From: Streptomyces flavochromogenes
GTDB lineage: Bacteria; Actinomycetota; Actinomycetes; Streptomycetales; Streptomycetaceae
Length of the DNA stretch: 64,000 nt
Direction of reading: 5' to 3'
NCBI RefSeq assembly: GCF_000717595.1
Contig: NZ_JNZO01000002.1
Coordinates: forward strand, 62,001 to 126,000
Shown here in pieces: positions 1 to 8,796 of the stretch. Under the pieces are notes generated by a model, which worked only from the letters and a program-made list of their open reading frames with translations, was not told the origin of the DNA and made no database searches. Numbering within the stretch: position 1 is the stretch's first letter; each line of letters starts with the position of its first letter. The position numbers and the translations under genes are program-made.

Positions 1-17
1 CGCGACCGGCTCAGGGT

Positions 18-467
18 CTACCAGTAGCCGCTGCAGTCCACGTGGTTCGTGCCGGTGTCCTTGATGCAGACGCGGTAGTAGTAGCCGCTGCCGCCCAGCA
101 TGTTCGACCAGTCGGAGCCCGGGTTGGGGAACTTGACCGAGAGGCTGCGCAGGAGCGGTCCGGCGTATCCGTTGTGCTTCTCGATGTAGCCGTACTTGTC
201 CCACCACTGGCCACCGGTGGAGTCGGTGACGCGGACCCAGGCCGCCTGACACGCGGGCGACCAGCGCAGCTCGGCCTTGAGTCCGCCGTCGGCGGTGGCG
301 GTCTGCTTGGTGACCGCGTCGCCGTCGCAACTCTGCGAGACCGGGCCGAGGTTGTCGCAGCCGGCGCCGGTGCAGCCGGCGGCGTACGAGGTGCCGGCCA
401 GCGGGACGAGGGTCATGGTCAGCGCGGCGGCCGAGACCGTCGCGATCTTCGTCAGGACGTGTTGCAT
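18..467 (-). CDS. Secreted DUF2690/YjfA-like protein
   Basis: Predicted secreted protein of 149 aa. A Sec-type signal peptide is visible: K7 in the N-region, a hydrophobic run from about residue 9 to 24, and an A-x-A-like end near SYAAG (27-31). The mature part begins with CTGAGC and has six to seven Cys residues, suggesting disulphides outside the cell, and several aromatic residues near the C-terminus (YYYRVC, CSGYW). This layout resembles the small secreted YjfA/DUF2690 proteins common in Streptomyces; the assignment is from memory and no function is known. The ATG is preceded by AGGTTG at moderate spacing. A candidate promoter lies about 60 bp upstream. It is convergent with nothing in view because the window edge lies 17 bp past its stop. 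Confidence 0.75.
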   Translation of the reverse strand: MQHVLTKIATVSAAALTMTLVPLAGTSYAAGCTGAGCDNLGPVSQSCDGDAVTKQTATADGGLKAELRWSPACQAAWVRVTDSTGGQWWDKYGYIEKHNGYAGPLLRSLSVKFPNPGSDWSNMLGGSGYYYRVCIKDTGTNHVDCSGYW

Positions 468-523
468 CGGGAGACAACCTTCCGTAGCGGAATCGCCTGC
501 GCCCTCCGAGGAGGCCGCAGACG

Positions 524-552
524 ATCTTGGTTGTCTGACCTGTGCGCGTCAA
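524..552 (-). promoter_or_regulatory. Candidate promoter for the secreted protein
   Basis: On the minus strand a TTGACG hexamer (552-547) is followed after 17 bp by CAAGAT (529-524), an acceptable sigma-HrdB-like pair lying about 60 bp before the ATG at 467. Seen by eye only, and high-GC DNA produces such pairs by chance, so it is a weak call. Confidence 0.3.
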
Positions 553-649
553 CGGATAAAACGAGCAACTCGACGGCGAATCGGCCGGTCGGAGGTCGTC
601 CCCATGGCCCGAACGGGACACACGGGGACGACTCCGACGACGCGTTCGG

Positions 650-3142
650 TCAGCGGCGCTTGCCGCCGCCCTCGCCCAGCAGACCCGCCTTGCGGAGGGC
701 GTCGGCCATCGCGCTGTTCGCGGGCGCGGGCGCGGACGACCGGTCCCGGCCGCCCCGCTCGGACTGCCCGCCGCGACCGCCCTGGCCGCCTTGGCCGCCT
801 TGGCCACCCTGTCCGTTCCGGCCGCCGCGGTCGCCCTGACCGCCACGGTCGCCGCGCTCGGCCCGGCGGCCACCGCCACCGCCCTGCCGCTGCTGCGGCG
901 GTCGGCCGGAGCGCTCGCCCCGGTCACCGCGCTCGCGCTCGGGCGCCCCGTCCCCGGACTCCGCGGCGGACTGGTCGTCGAGCCGCAGCGTCAGCGAGAT
1001 CCGCTTGCGCGGGATGTCGACGTCGAGGACCTTCACCTTGACCACGTCGCCGGGCTTCACCACGTCGCGCGGGTCCTTGACGAAGGTCTTCGACATCGCG
1101 GAGACGTGCACCAGGCCGTCCTGGTGCACACCGATGTCCACGAACGCCCCGAACGCCGCCACATTGGTGACGACGCCCTCCAGGACCATCCCGGACGCCA
1201 GGTCGCCGATCTTCTCGACGCCCTCCGCGAAGGTCGCGGTCCGGAACGCCGGACGCGGGTCGCGGCCCGGCTTCTCCAGCTCGCGCAGGATGTCCGTCAC
1301 GGTCGGCAGACCGAAGGTCTCGTCCACGAAGTCGCCGGCCCGCAGCGAGCGCAGCGTCCCGGTGTCGCCGATGAGCGCCGCGACCTCGCCGCCCGTCGCC
1401 TTCACCATCCGACGCACCACCGGGTACGCCTCCGGGTGCACGGAGGAGGAGTCGAGCGGGTCGTCGCCGCCCCGGATGCGCAGGAAGCCCGCGCACTGCT
1501 CGTACGCCTTCGGGCCCAGACGGGCCACGTCCTTGAGGGCCCGGCGCGAGCGGAAGGGGCCGTTGGCGTCCCGGTGCGCGACGATGTTCTCCGCGAGGCC
1601 CGAGCTGATGCCCGAGACCCGCGAAAGGAGCGGCGCCGAGGCGGTGTTGACGTCGACGCCGACACCGTTCACACAGTCCTCGACGACCGCGTCGAGCGAG
1701 CGGGAGAGCTTCACCTCGGCCAGGTCGTGCTGGTACTGGCCGACGCCGATGGACTTCGGGTCGATCTTCACCAGTTCCGCGAGCGGGTCCTGGAGACGGC
1801 GGGCGATGGAGACCGCACCGCGCAACGACACGTCGAGGCCCGGGAGTTCCTGCGAGGCGAATGCGGAGGCCGAGTAGACCGAGGCGCCGGCCTCCGAGAC
1901 CATCACCTTGGTCAGTTTCAACTCAGGGTGCTTGGCGAGGAGTTCGGCCGCCAGCTTGTCGGTCTCACGGGAGGCCGTGCCGTTTCCGATCGCGACCAGC
2001 TCGACCGCGTGCTCCTTCGCCAGCCGCGCCAGCCTGTCCAGCGCCTGGTCCCACTTGTTGGCCGGCACGTGCGGGTAGATCGTGTCGGTGGCGACGACCT
2101 TGCCGGTCGCGTCGACCACGGCGACCTTCACGCCCGTACGGAAGCCGGGGTCGAGGCCGAGCGTCGCCCGGGTGCCGGCCGGTGCGGCGAGCAGCAGGTC
2201 GCGCAGGTTCGCCGCGAAGACCCGGACCGCCTCATCCTCGGCGGCCGTCCGCAGCCGCAGCCGCAGGTCGATCCCGAGGTGCACGAGGATGCGGGTCCGC
2301 CACGCCCAACGGACCGTGTCCTGAAGCCACTTGTCCCCGGGGCGCCCCCGGTCGGCGACGCCGAAGCGACCCGCGACGATCCCCTCGTACGAGGAGGGGC
2401 CGGGGATCTCGGAGGGCTCCTCCGGCTCCAGGTCGAGGCTGAGCACGTCCTCCTTCTCGCCCCGCAGCATGGCGAGCACCCGGTGCGAGGGCAGAGCCGT
2501 GAAGGGCTCGGTGAAGTCGAAGTAGTCGGCGAACTTCGACCCCGCCTCCTCCTGTCCCGCGCGCACCGTGGCCACCAGCCGGCCGCGGCCCCACATGCGC
2601 TCGCGCAGCTCGCCGATGAGGTCGGCGTCCTCGGAGAACGTCTCGGCGAGGATCGCCCGCGCCCCCTCCAGGGCCGCGGCGGCGTCGGCGACGCCCCTGT
2701 CCGCGTCCACGAAGGCCGCGGCGGCCGCGGCAGGCTCCACGGACGGGTCGGCCAGCAGCCCCTCCGCCAGCGGCCCCAGACCGGCCTCACGGGCGATCTG
2801 GGCCTTCGTCCGGCGCTTCGGTTTGAAGGGCAGGTAGATGTCCTCCAGGCGCGCCTTGGTGTCGGCCGCCCGGATGCGGGCCTCGAGCTCCTCCGTCAGC
2901 TTGCCCTGCTCGCGTACCGAGTCGAGGATCGCCGACCGGCGGTCCTCCAGCTCGCGCAGATAGCGCAGCCGCTCCTCCAGGGTGCGGAGCTGCGCGTCGT
3001 CGAGCATCTCCGTCGCTTCCTTGCGGTAGCGGGCGATGAACGGCACGGTCGAACCGCCGTCGAGCAGCTCGACGGCTGCCTTCACCTGTCGCTCGCGTAC
3101 GCCGAGTTCTTCGGCGATCCTTGCTTCGATGGACGTCGTCAC
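650..3142 (-). CDS. tex: Tex family S1 RNA-binding transcription accessory protein
   Basis: Large cytoplasmic nucleic-acid-binding protein of about 830 aa. Order of domains: helical Tex N-terminal region (ARIAEELGVRERQV), an RNase H-fold YqgF-like core around residues 320-450 (LGLDPGFRTGVKVAVVD), helix-hairpin-helix segments (NGVGVDVNTASAPLLSRVSG), and an S1 domain around 640-710 (GMVLEGVVTNVAAFGAFVDIG). The C-terminal tail of about 90 residues is rich in Arg and Gly with tandem GGQ repeats (about 20 codons), beyond the usual Tex core, and is probably a disordered RNA-binding extension. I chose the GTG at 3142 because AAGGCGAG lies about 10 bp upstream and the protein then begins TTSIEARIAEELG. 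A longer ATG start at 3172 is possible. Tex proteins affect transcription and RNA quality; the precise role in Streptomyces is not established. Confidence 0.93.
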   Translation of the reverse strand: MTTSIEARIAEELGVRERQVKAAVELLDGGSTVPFIARYRKEATEMLDDAQLRTLEERLRYLRELEDRRSAILDSVREQGKLTEELEARIRAADTKARLEDIYLPFKPKRRTKAQIAREAGLGPLAEGLLADPSVEPAAAAAAFVDADRGVADAAAALEGARAILAETFSEDADLIGELRERMWGRGRLVATVRAGQEEAGSKFADYFDFTEPFTALPSHRVLAMLRGEKEDVLSLDLEPEEPSEIPGPSSYEGIVAGRFGVADRGRPGDKWLQDTVRWAWRTRILVHLGIDLRLRLRTAAEDEAVRVFAANLRDLLLAAPAGTRATLGLDPGFRTGVKVAVVDATGKVVATDTIYPHVPANKWDQALDRLARLAKEHAVELVAIGNGTASRETDKLAAELLAKHPELKLTKVMVSEAGASVYSASAFASQELPGLDVSLRGAVSIARRLQDPLAELVKIDPKSIGVGQYQHDLAEVKLSRSLDAVVEDCVNGVGVDVNTASAPLLSRVSGISSGLAENIVAHRDANGPFRSRRALKDVARLGPKAYEQCAGFLRIRGGDDPLDSSSVHPEAYPVVRRMVKATGGEVAALIGDTGTLRSLRAGDFVDETFGLPTVTDILRELEKPGRDPRPAFRTATFAEGVEKIGDLASGMVLEGVVTNVAAFGAFVDIGVHQDGLVHVSAMSKTFVKDPRDVVKPGDVVKVKVLDVDIPRKRISLTLRLDDQSAAESGDGAPERERGDRGERSGRPPQQRQGGGGGRRAERGDRGGQGDRGGRNGQGGQGGQGGQGGRGGQSERGGRDRSSAPAPANSAMADALRKAGLLGEGGGKRR

Positions 3143-3262
3143 GGTGTCCCGACTCGCCTTCTCGTGCCTCAAGCTTGCGAGTGCATTCTGCCGGGTCGGT
3201 CACCCGTACGCGGTAACCGGCCCGTCCCGCGCGCGTCCCGGGCGCCTCCGCGCGCCCCGCGG

Positions 3263-4132
3263 TCACCCCTTGCCGACGAGATCCGCCGGGAAGGCGCCCG
3301 CGACGGCGGCGGTGACCAGGAAGCCGCGCCCCAGCTCGGTGAGCCGCTCGACCCCGGCCGCGCCGAGGTGCTCGTACGGGGCGGCGTCGAGCCGGTCGGT
3401 GTGCTCCTCGATCTCGTCGCGGAGGGCCGTGCCCGCCCCGGTCAGCTCGCCCTCGGCGTCGAGCAGCCCGCGCCCGCGCAGCCGCTCCGCCGCGGCCTCC
3501 CAGTCGGCGCGCCGCCAGCCGCGGGAGCCGAGCACCCAGCGCGGGGCCATGCCCTTGCCGGTGGCGGTGTGGGAGACCAGGGCCTCGACGGGGTCGAGCC
3601 CGGCCGAGAGCAGGGCCGCGAGGTGCCCGTCGCCCCGGTGCTCGCGCAGCAGGGTGGCGGCGTACCAGTAGGCGAGGTGGGGCTCCTCGGGCACCGGCAG
3701 GTCCGCGTGGGCCGAGTAGAGCGGCCGGGCGTGCCGGGTGCAGGCCTCGGTGGCGCGCAGCGCGAGCTCCGCCGCCTCGGCCATCTCCGCCGAGGCGACC
3801 GTCTCCTCGCCGAGCAGCCGGCGCAGGGTGGCGTCGGCGGTGCGCAGCCGCGCGTCCAGGACCTGGGCGGGGGAGGCGGTCTCCCAGACGGCCGGGAGGT
3901 GCCGGGCGAGCAGCTCGTGGCTGTAGTTGTAGAAGGTCGCGGCGACCGTGCCCGCGCCCACCGCGCCGAGCGCGGCGCTGCGCGAGGCGAGCCGCATCGC
4001 CGACTGGTCGGTGAAGCCCAGGGCGCCGAACTCGCGGTCCAGATCGGGCGAGAAGTAGAGCGTGGAGTGCAGCGGGTTGAGGGCGTTGTGGCAGCGGCGT
4101 CCCGCGCGGGGCGGCAGAGCAGTCGTCGTCAT
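3263..4132 (-). CDS. SCO6745-type helical protein
   Basis: 289 aa, Ala/Leu/Glu-rich, with no signal peptide and no membrane segments. Recognisable features are the N-terminal RRCHNALNPLHSTLYFSPDLDREF block, the GFTDQSAMRLASRSAALG segment, and a C-terminal winged-helix-like part (LRGRGLLDAEGELTGAG, then a regulatory-looking helix). These match what I recall of the SCO6745 family of actinomycetes, sometimes annotated as SalK-like HTH proteins. Biochemical function is unknown. It is divergent from the GlxA-type regulator that starts about 150 bp away, so the two share a promoter region; no obvious operator was seen there. Confidence 0.75.
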   Translation of the reverse strand: MTTTALPPRAGRRCHNALNPLHSTLYFSPDLDREFGALGFTDQSAMRLASRSAALGAVGAGTVAATFYNYSHELLARHLPAVWETASPAQVLDARLRTADATLRRLLGEETVASAEMAEAAELALRATEACTRHARPLYSAHADLPVPEEPHLAYWYAATLLREHRGDGHLAALLSAGLDPVEALVSHTATGKGMAPRWVLGSRGWRRADWEAAAERLRGRGLLDAEGELTGAGTALRDEIEEHTDRLDAAPYEHLGAAGVERLTELGRGFLVTAAVAGAFPADLVGKG

Positions 4133-4278
4133 GCCCGAAGGTTACCGACTGGTCGGTACGACGGGAACGGCCGGGACGGCTTCGGGGATCGCTCCGGGGC
4201 CGTTCCCCGGCACGCCATGGCAGAAAAGGTGGGATCGGCGTCATTGCGGCCGTCCCGGGCTCCTCGCAGGATGGAGAC

Positions 4279-5250
4279 ATGACGCAGCGACCCGTGCTCG
4301 TCGTCCTCTTCGACGGCGTGCAGAGCCTCGACGTCACCGGCCCCTACGAGGTGTTCGCCGGTGCCGGCCGCGCCTCCGGCGACCCGGAGGCCTACACGAT
4401 CCGCACCGCCTCCCTGGACGGCGGCCCCGTCCGCACCCACAGCGGACTTCGCCTGCTTCCCGACACCACCCTCGCCGAGGCGGTCGCCGACGGCGCACCG
4501 CACACGCTCGTCGTCCCCGGCGGCGAGGGCACCCGGGAACCGGATCCGGCCCTGATCGACTGGCTCCGCACCCACGCCCCGGACGCCGGGCGGCTGGTCT
4601 CCGTCTGCACGGGGGCCTTGCTCCTCGCCGAGGCGGGGCTCCTCGACGGACACCGGGCGACCACCCACTGGGTGGCCTGCGACCACATGGCCCGCTGTTA
4701 CCCCGAGGTCGAGGTGGACCCGGACCCCATCTTCGTCCGCGACGGGCGGCTCTCCACCTCCGCCGGGGTCACGGCCGGCATCGACCTGGCCCTCGCGCTG
4801 GTCGAGGAGGACCTCGGCCGGGACGTCGCCCTCACCGTCGCCCGCCACCTGGTCGTCTTTCTGCGCCGCCCCGGCAACCAGGCGCAGTTCAGCGTCCAGC
4901 TCGCCGCCCAGACCGCCCGCCGGGAGCCGCTGCGCGACCTCCAGCAGTGGATCACCGAGCACCCCGAGGGCGACCTCTCCGTGGAGACCCTCGCCGCCCG
5001 TGCCCGGCTCTCGCCCCGTCACTTCGCCCGCGCCTTCCAGGCCGAGACGGGCACGACACCCGGCCGCTACGTCGACCGCGTGCGCCTCGAACACGCCCGC
5101 CGTCTCCTGGAGGAGACCTCCCGCGGCGTCGAGGAGGTAGCCCGTGCCTCGGGCTACGGCACCCCCGAGGCGATGCGCCGCGCCTTCACCAAGACGCTCG
5201 GCACCGCACCTGCCGACTACCGCCGCCGCTTCCACTCACCCGTCAACTGA
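4279..5250 (+). CDS. GlxA-family AraC-type transcriptional regulator with DJ-1/PfpI domain
   Basis: 323 aa transcription factor. Residues 1-175 form a DJ-1/PfpI (class I glutamine amidotransferase-like) domain with the nucleophile-elbow motif SVCTGALLLAEAG and LVVPGGEGT. Residues 210-320 form an AraC/XylS double helix-turn-helix (ETLAARARLSPRHFARAFQ ... GYGTPEAMRRAF). GlxA proteins sense small metabolites or c-di-GMP-like ligands and regulate neighbouring catabolic genes. The only gene directly downstream, 11 bp away on the same strand, is a stand-alone DJ-1/PfpI protein, so the regulator probably controls it. ATG start; family length is normal. Confidence 0.9.
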   Translation: MTQRPVLVVLFDGVQSLDVTGPYEVFAGAGRASGDPEAYTIRTASLDGGPVRTHSGLRLLPDTTLAEAVADGAPHTLVVPGGEGTREPDPALIDWLRTHAPDAGRLVSVCTGALLLAEAGLLDGHRATTHWVACDHMARCYPEVEVDPDPIFVRDGRLSTSAGVTAGIDLALALVEEDLGRDVALTVARHLVVFLRRPGNQAQFSVQLAAQTARREPLRDLQQWITEHPEGDLSVETLAARARLSPRHFARAFQAETGTTPGRYVDRVRLEHARRLLEETSRGVEEVARASGYGTPEAMRRAFTKTLGTAPADYRRRFHSPVN

Positions 5251-5261
5251 AAGGCTGCAGC

Positions 5262-5906
5262 ATGCAGATCGCCGTCCTGCTCTACCCGGGCTTCACCACG
5301 CTCGACGCCGTGGGCCCGTACGAGCTCCTCGCCCGCATCCCCGGGGCCGAGACCGTCTTCGTCGCCAAGGAGAGCGGCCCCGTCCGCAACGACCAGGGCA
5401 GCCTCGCCCTCGTCGCCGACAAGACCCTCGCCGAGGTCCCGCGCCCCGACATCGTGCTCGTCCCCGGCGGCCCCGACTCGCGCGGTGCCATGAACGACCC
5501 GGAGATCCAGGCCTGGCTCCGGGCCGCCGACGAGACGAGCACCTGGACCACGTCCGTCTGCACCGGCTCCCTGATCCTGGCCGCCGCCGGCGTCCTCGAC
5601 GGCCGCCGGGCCACCACCCACTGGCTCGCCCTCGAGGAGCTCAAGGAGCTGGGCGTCGACCCCACCGGCGAGCGGGTCGTCTTCGACGGCAAGTACGTCA
5701 CCGCCGCCGGGGTCTCCTCGGGCATCGACATGGCGCTGCACCTGATCGGCCGGATCGCCGGGGACGAGGCCGCCCAGACGATCCAGCTGCTCACCGAGTA
5801 CGACCCGCAGCCGCCGTACGACGCGGGCTCGCCGGAGAAGGCCCCGGCCGAGATCGTCGCGCGGTGGCGGAGCGTGAAGCCGGAGGACCTTCCCCAGGGG
5901 CGCTGA
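5262..5906 (+). CDS. DJ-1/PfpI family protein (isonitrile hydratase-like)
   Basis: 214 aa, cytoplasmic. It is a single DJ-1/PfpI domain with the catalytic-type elbow TSVCTGSLILAAAGVL and the TTHW segment that follows it. The sequence is closest in style to the InhA/isonitrile hydratase group, in which this Cys is catalytic, but substrate cannot be read from sequence. The ATG at 5262 has AAAGG seven to eight bases upstream. It is evidently related to the N-terminal half of the GlxA-type regulator just upstream, so the pair looks like a regulator plus the enzyme it evolved from. The gene ends in a hairpin shared with the convergent enoyl-CoA hydratase. Confidence 0.85.
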   Translation: MQIAVLLYPGFTTLDAVGPYELLARIPGAETVFVAKESGPVRNDQGSLALVADKTLAEVPRPDIVLVPGGPDSRGAMNDPEIQAWLRAADETSTWTTSVCTGSLILAAAGVLDGRRATTHWLALEELKELGVDPTGERVVFDGKYVTAAGVSSGIDMALHLIGRIAGDEAAQTIQLLTEYDPQPPYDAGSPEKAPAEIVARWRSVKPEDLPQGR

Positions 5907-5931
5907 GCGGAGGCCTGCCGGGCCTCAGCTC
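5905..5931. terminator. Bidirectional hairpin between convergent genes
   Basis: GAGC-G-GAGGCC (5905-5915) pairs with GGCCTC-A-GCTC (5921-5931) around a five-base loop, giving an 11-position stem with one G-A mismatch. It overlaps the stop codons of both convergent genes and probably terminates both transcripts. No U-run follows, as is common in Streptomyces. Confidence 0.5.
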
Positions 5932-6668
5932 CCGTACGTGAAGCGGGGCGCCCGGCGCTCCAGGAACGCGGCGACACCCTCCGCGGTGTCGCCGCTGCCG
6001 CGTGCCTGCTCCGCCCAGTGAGCGTCCCGGTCCAGCCGCCCGTCGGCGAACTCCTTGGCCGCCGACTGGGTCAGCAGTGAGCGTGAGGCGAGCACCCGGG
6101 CGAACTCGGCGACCCGCTTGTCCAGCTCGCCCACCGGGTGCAGCTCGTCCACGAGTCCGGTCCGCAGGGCTCGCTCCGCGTCGATCAACTCGCCGGAGAA
6201 CAGCAGGTACTTGGCGGTCGAAGGGCCCACCAGGGCGGCGAGCCGCCGGGTCGACGAGGACGCGTAGACGATGCCGAGCTTCGAGGGCGTGATCCCGAAG
6301 CGGGCGCCCTCCTCGGCGAACCGCAGATCGCAGGCTGCGGCGAGCTGGCTGCCGCCGCCGACGCAGAAGCCCCGGACGGCCGCCAGGGTCGGCCGGGGGA
6401 ACGCGGCGAGCGCCTCCTCGGCCCGTACCGCGAGCGTCTGCTGCTCGTCCCCGGGCTCCCGGAGTGCCGAGATGTCGGCCCCGGCGCAGAACGTGTCGCC
6501 CTCGCCGGTCAGCACCAGGACCCGGACGGCGGGGTCGGCGGCGAGCCGGTCCAGTACGCCGGGCAGCGCCCGCCACATGCCGGCGCTCATCGCGTTGCGC
6601 TTGGCGGGGTTGGCGATGACCACGGTGGCGACGCCGTCCGTGACGCTGTCCTTCAGCTGCGGCTCCAT
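5925..6668 (-). CDS. Enoyl-CoA hydratase/isomerase family protein
   Basis: 247 aa crotonase-fold enzyme. The two oxyanion-hole regions are visible: AKRNAMSAGMW near residues 20-30 and the GEGDTFCAGADISAL block near 60-75, plus RGFCVGGGSQLAAACDLRFA around 100-120. The second Glu of classical enoyl-CoA hydratases is not obvious: the loop reads PSKLGIVYA, so an isomerase or other crotonase activity is possible. The ATG at 6668 was selected because the conserved N-terminus MEPQLKDSVTDGVATVVIANPAKRN starts there; the longer open frame upstream has no family resemblance. Divergent from the HdeD gene. Confidence 0.85.
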   Translation of the reverse strand: MEPQLKDSVTDGVATVVIANPAKRNAMSAGMWRALPGVLDRLAADPAVRVLVLTGEGDTFCAGADISALREPGDEQQTLAVRAEEALAAFPRPTLAAVRGFCVGGGSQLAAACDLRFAEEGARFGITPSKLGIVYASSSTRRLAALVGPSTAKYLLFSGELIDAERALRTGLVDELHPVGELDKRVAEFARVLASRSLLTQSAAKEFADGRLDRDAHWAEQARGSGDTAEGVAAFLERRAPRFTYGS

Positions 6669-6734
6669 GGGCCGGATGCTATCCGCCCTGCCCGAACGTA
6701 CGATCAGGAAGGGGTCGTCCCGAGGAGGCACCGC

Positions 6735-7397
6735 ATGGCCGAGGACGCCCATGAGCCGGACGAGGCCCGGGACACGGTCCGGGAGATGGCACGCGAGGGG
6801 AGACGGCTCAACCGGAGCTTCAGCTGGCTGGCCGTGCTCGGCGCGCTGCTCGTGCTCGGCGGTGTCGTCGGTCTGATCTACACCGGTCTCGCCACCCTGA
6901 CCTCGATGCTGCTCTTCGGCTGGCTGCTGCTGATCGGCGGAATCGTCGGACTCCTCCAGGCGATCCAGTCGCGCGGCACCAGCTACTTCTGGCTCGCCGT
7001 GGTCGTGGCCGCGCTGAACATCGCGGCCGGTGTCGTGGTGATCCGTCACCCGGAGGGCTCGGCCGAGGCGCTGACGATGTTCGCCGCCCTGCTCTTCCTC
7101 ACCGGCGGTGTCTTCCGGCTGGTCGGCAGTGTCGTGGTGCGTGGGCCGCAGTTCGGCTGGACGCTGCTCCAGGGCGCCTTCGGCCTGCTGCTCGGTCTGC
7201 TCGTCCTGTTCGACTGGCCGGACAGCAGCCGGTACGTTCTCGGGGTCTTCTTCTCGCTCGCGCTGCTCTTCGACGGCCTCGGCCTGATCGCCATCGGAGT
7301 GGGCGGGCGGCGGATCGTCGGTATGGTGACGCCGGCCCCCTTGTCCAGCGCGCCTCCAGAGCGCTCAGAAAGCGCGCCCGATCAGTCGAACAACTGA
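6735..7397 (+). CDS. HdeD/DUF308 family membrane protein
   Basis: 220 aa integral membrane protein with about six hydrophobic segments after a charged 30-residue N-terminal tail (FSWLAVLGALLVLGGVVGL, then LTSMLLFGWLLLIGGIVGLL, FWLAVVVAALNIAAGVVV, and three more). The repeated short-loop pattern and the GGIVGLLQAIQSR and HPEGSAEALTM loops match HdeD/DUF308 proteins, named for acid resistance in E. coli; the role in Streptomyces is unknown. The C-terminus is Ser/Pro-rich and probably cytoplasmic. The ATG at 6735 follows CGAGGAGGCACCGC, a strong ribosome site. Confidence 0.85.
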   Translation: MAEDAHEPDEARDTVREMAREGRRLNRSFSWLAVLGALLVLGGVVGLIYTGLATLTSMLLFGWLLLIGGIVGLLQAIQSRGTSYFWLAVVVAALNIAAGVVVIRHPEGSAEALTMFAALLFLTGGVFRLVGSVVVRGPQFGWTLLQGAFGLLLGLLVLFDWPDSSRYVLGVFFSLALLFDGLGLIAIGVGGRRIVGMVTPAPLSSAPPERSESAPDQSNN

Positions 7398-7491
7398 CAT
7401 CGGCATACTCACCCGATCGGAAAGCAGCCGATAAGTGTCGACTTCTGGTCAGTAGGCCGGTCCGCCTGCGCGCATTGCCAAGACTCGATCC

Positions 7492-8049
7492 GTGGCGAGA
7501 ATCGAGCACGAGGGTGGGAACCGTACCGTGGAGCACCACGGAGGTGGCCCCGCCCGGCATCCGTCCTACGAAGGAGTCTGGCGCTTCACCGCTGCCGCGG
7601 TCGACGTCTCCGTCCCGCAGGCCCGGCACGCCGTACGCGACCTGCTGGTCCGTCAGGGCGTCCCCGTCCATGAGGAGATCATGGACGGCCTGCTGCTGAT
7701 CGTCTCCGAGCTGGTGACCAACGCCGTGCGGCACGCGGCGCTGCTGTCCCCGGAGATAGCGGTGGAGGTGGCGATCGGGCCCGAGTGGATCCGGGTGTCC
7801 GTCGAGGACAACCACCCTTACCGCCCCAAGGCCCTCGAGGCGGACTACGGGCAGACGGGTGGCCGCGGGCTGCTGCTGGTCCGCGAGATCGCCCAGGAGT
7901 CGGGCGGCGCGTGCGACGTGGAGCACACCGCGAGCGGCGGCAAGATCATCTGGGCGGCGATGCCCCTGGCCCCGATGGCACCGGGGCCGGGAGCGGCCAT
8001 CCACCAGCCGGTCGTCACCAGCCCCCGGACGGACCCGTCAGTTCCCTGA
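7492..8049 (+). CDS. Serine-protein-kinase-like ATP-binding regulator (HATPase_c_2)
   Basis: About 185 aa cytoplasmic protein of the RsbW/SpoIIAB-like GHKL fold: N-box LIVSELVTNAVRHAA, the VEDNHPYRP stretch corresponding to the G1 box, and TGGRGLLLVREIAQ as the lid/G2 region. Streptomyces has dozens of such anti-sigma-factor-like kinases. No partner sigma or anti-anti-sigma factor is adjacent, so its target is unknown. The GTG at 7492 has no clear ribosome site; the GTG at 7528, preceded by GGTGGGAA, is an equally good start. Its 3' end overlaps the convergent idi gene by 35 bp. Confidence 0.8.
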   Translation: MARIEHEGGNRTVEHHGGGPARHPSYEGVWRFTAAAVDVSVPQARHAVRDLLVRQGVPVHEEIMDGLLLIVSELVTNAVRHAALLSPEIAVEVAIGPEWIRVSVEDNHPYRPKALEADYGQTGGRGLLLVREIAQESGGACDVEHTASGGKIIWAAMPLAPMAPGPGAAIHQPVVTSPRTDPSVP

Positions 8050-8644
8050 CCGCCGGACGCGCCGCGTCGAGCACCGTCATGAACCAGGCGGAGAACGGCG
8101 CGGCGGCATGGCGCTCGGCCAGCTCGGCCGCGGTGACGAAGACGGTGTCCTCGATCTCCTCCGGGTCCGGCCGCGGCGCGGCCTGGACCAGGCCGACGAA
8201 GAGGTGGTTGAACTCCTGCTCCACCAGGCCGGAGGCCGGGTCCGGGTGGTTGTAGCGGACCGTGCCGGCCTCCGCGAGCAGCGTGGGCGAGACGCCGAGC
8301 TCCTCGAAGGTCCGCCGGGCGGCGGCGGCGAACGGAGCCTCGCCCGGGTAGGGGTGGCCGCAGCAGGTGTTCGACCAGACACCGGGGGAGTGGTACTTGC
8401 CGAGTGCCCGGCGCTGGAGCAGCAGCCGGCCCGACTCGTCGAAGAGGAAGACGGAGAAGGCGCGGTGCAGCAGCCCGGGCGCCTGGTGGGCGGCGAGCTT
8501 CTCCGCCGTACCGATGGTCGTTCCGTCCTCGTCGACCAGTTCGAGCATGATCGGCGCCGGGGCCTCGGACGGCTGGACACCGTTCGACATCATCTCCGGC
8601 ATCTCCGGCGAGATCTGAGCCGCGGTGGCTGGTGTGGTCGGCAT
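8015..8644 (-). CDS. idi: Isopentenyl-diphosphate delta-isomerase, type I
   Basis: 209 aa Nudix-fold enzyme interconverting IPP and DMAPP, the five-carbon units for isoprenoids including the hopanoids encoded 11 kb away. The catalytic Cys lies in SNTCCGHPYPGE (C94/C95), the catalytic Glu in VEQEFNH (about E144), and the Nudix-like RRTFEELGV segment between them. The ATG at 8644 is preferred over the in-frame ATG at 8650 because GAAGG lies at usable distance only for 8644. The N-terminal 30 residues (PTTPATAAQ...) are a low-complexity extension. Confidence 0.92.
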   Translation of the reverse strand: MPTTPATAAQISPEMPEMMSNGVQPSEAPAPIMLELVDEDGTTIGTAEKLAAHQAPGLLHRAFSVFLFDESGRLLLQRRALGKYHSPGVWSNTCCGHPYPGEAPFAAAARRTFEELGVSPTLLAEAGTVRYNHPDPASGLVEQEFNHLFVGLVQAAPRPDPEEIEDTVFVTAAELAERHAAAPFSAWFMTVLDAARPAVRELTGPSGGW

Positions 8645-8796
8645 ACCCATCCTTCGCTTCGGTCCTCGCCCCGGCGGGGCGATCTCAGTCTGCCGTACAA
8701 AAGCGGCTTGTCCGTACTTCGGAGGCCGGACGTGGCCGCTCCCACCGCACCGGAGTACCACCGGCGCGGCGGGAGCGGAGCGACGGCAGGGGGTCA

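Noticed and set aside
791..4282. Very long plus-strand open frame of over 1100 codons opposite Tex
   Set aside because: It is antisense to tex and the SCO6745-type gene, is Arg/Gly/Val-rich, has no recognisable domain and is explained by GC bias at third positions.
5262..5906. Second copy of the GlxA regulator
   Set aside because: The DJ-1/PfpI half is similar to the upstream gene, but there is no AraC HTH, so it is a stand-alone enzyme-type protein rather than a truncated regulator.
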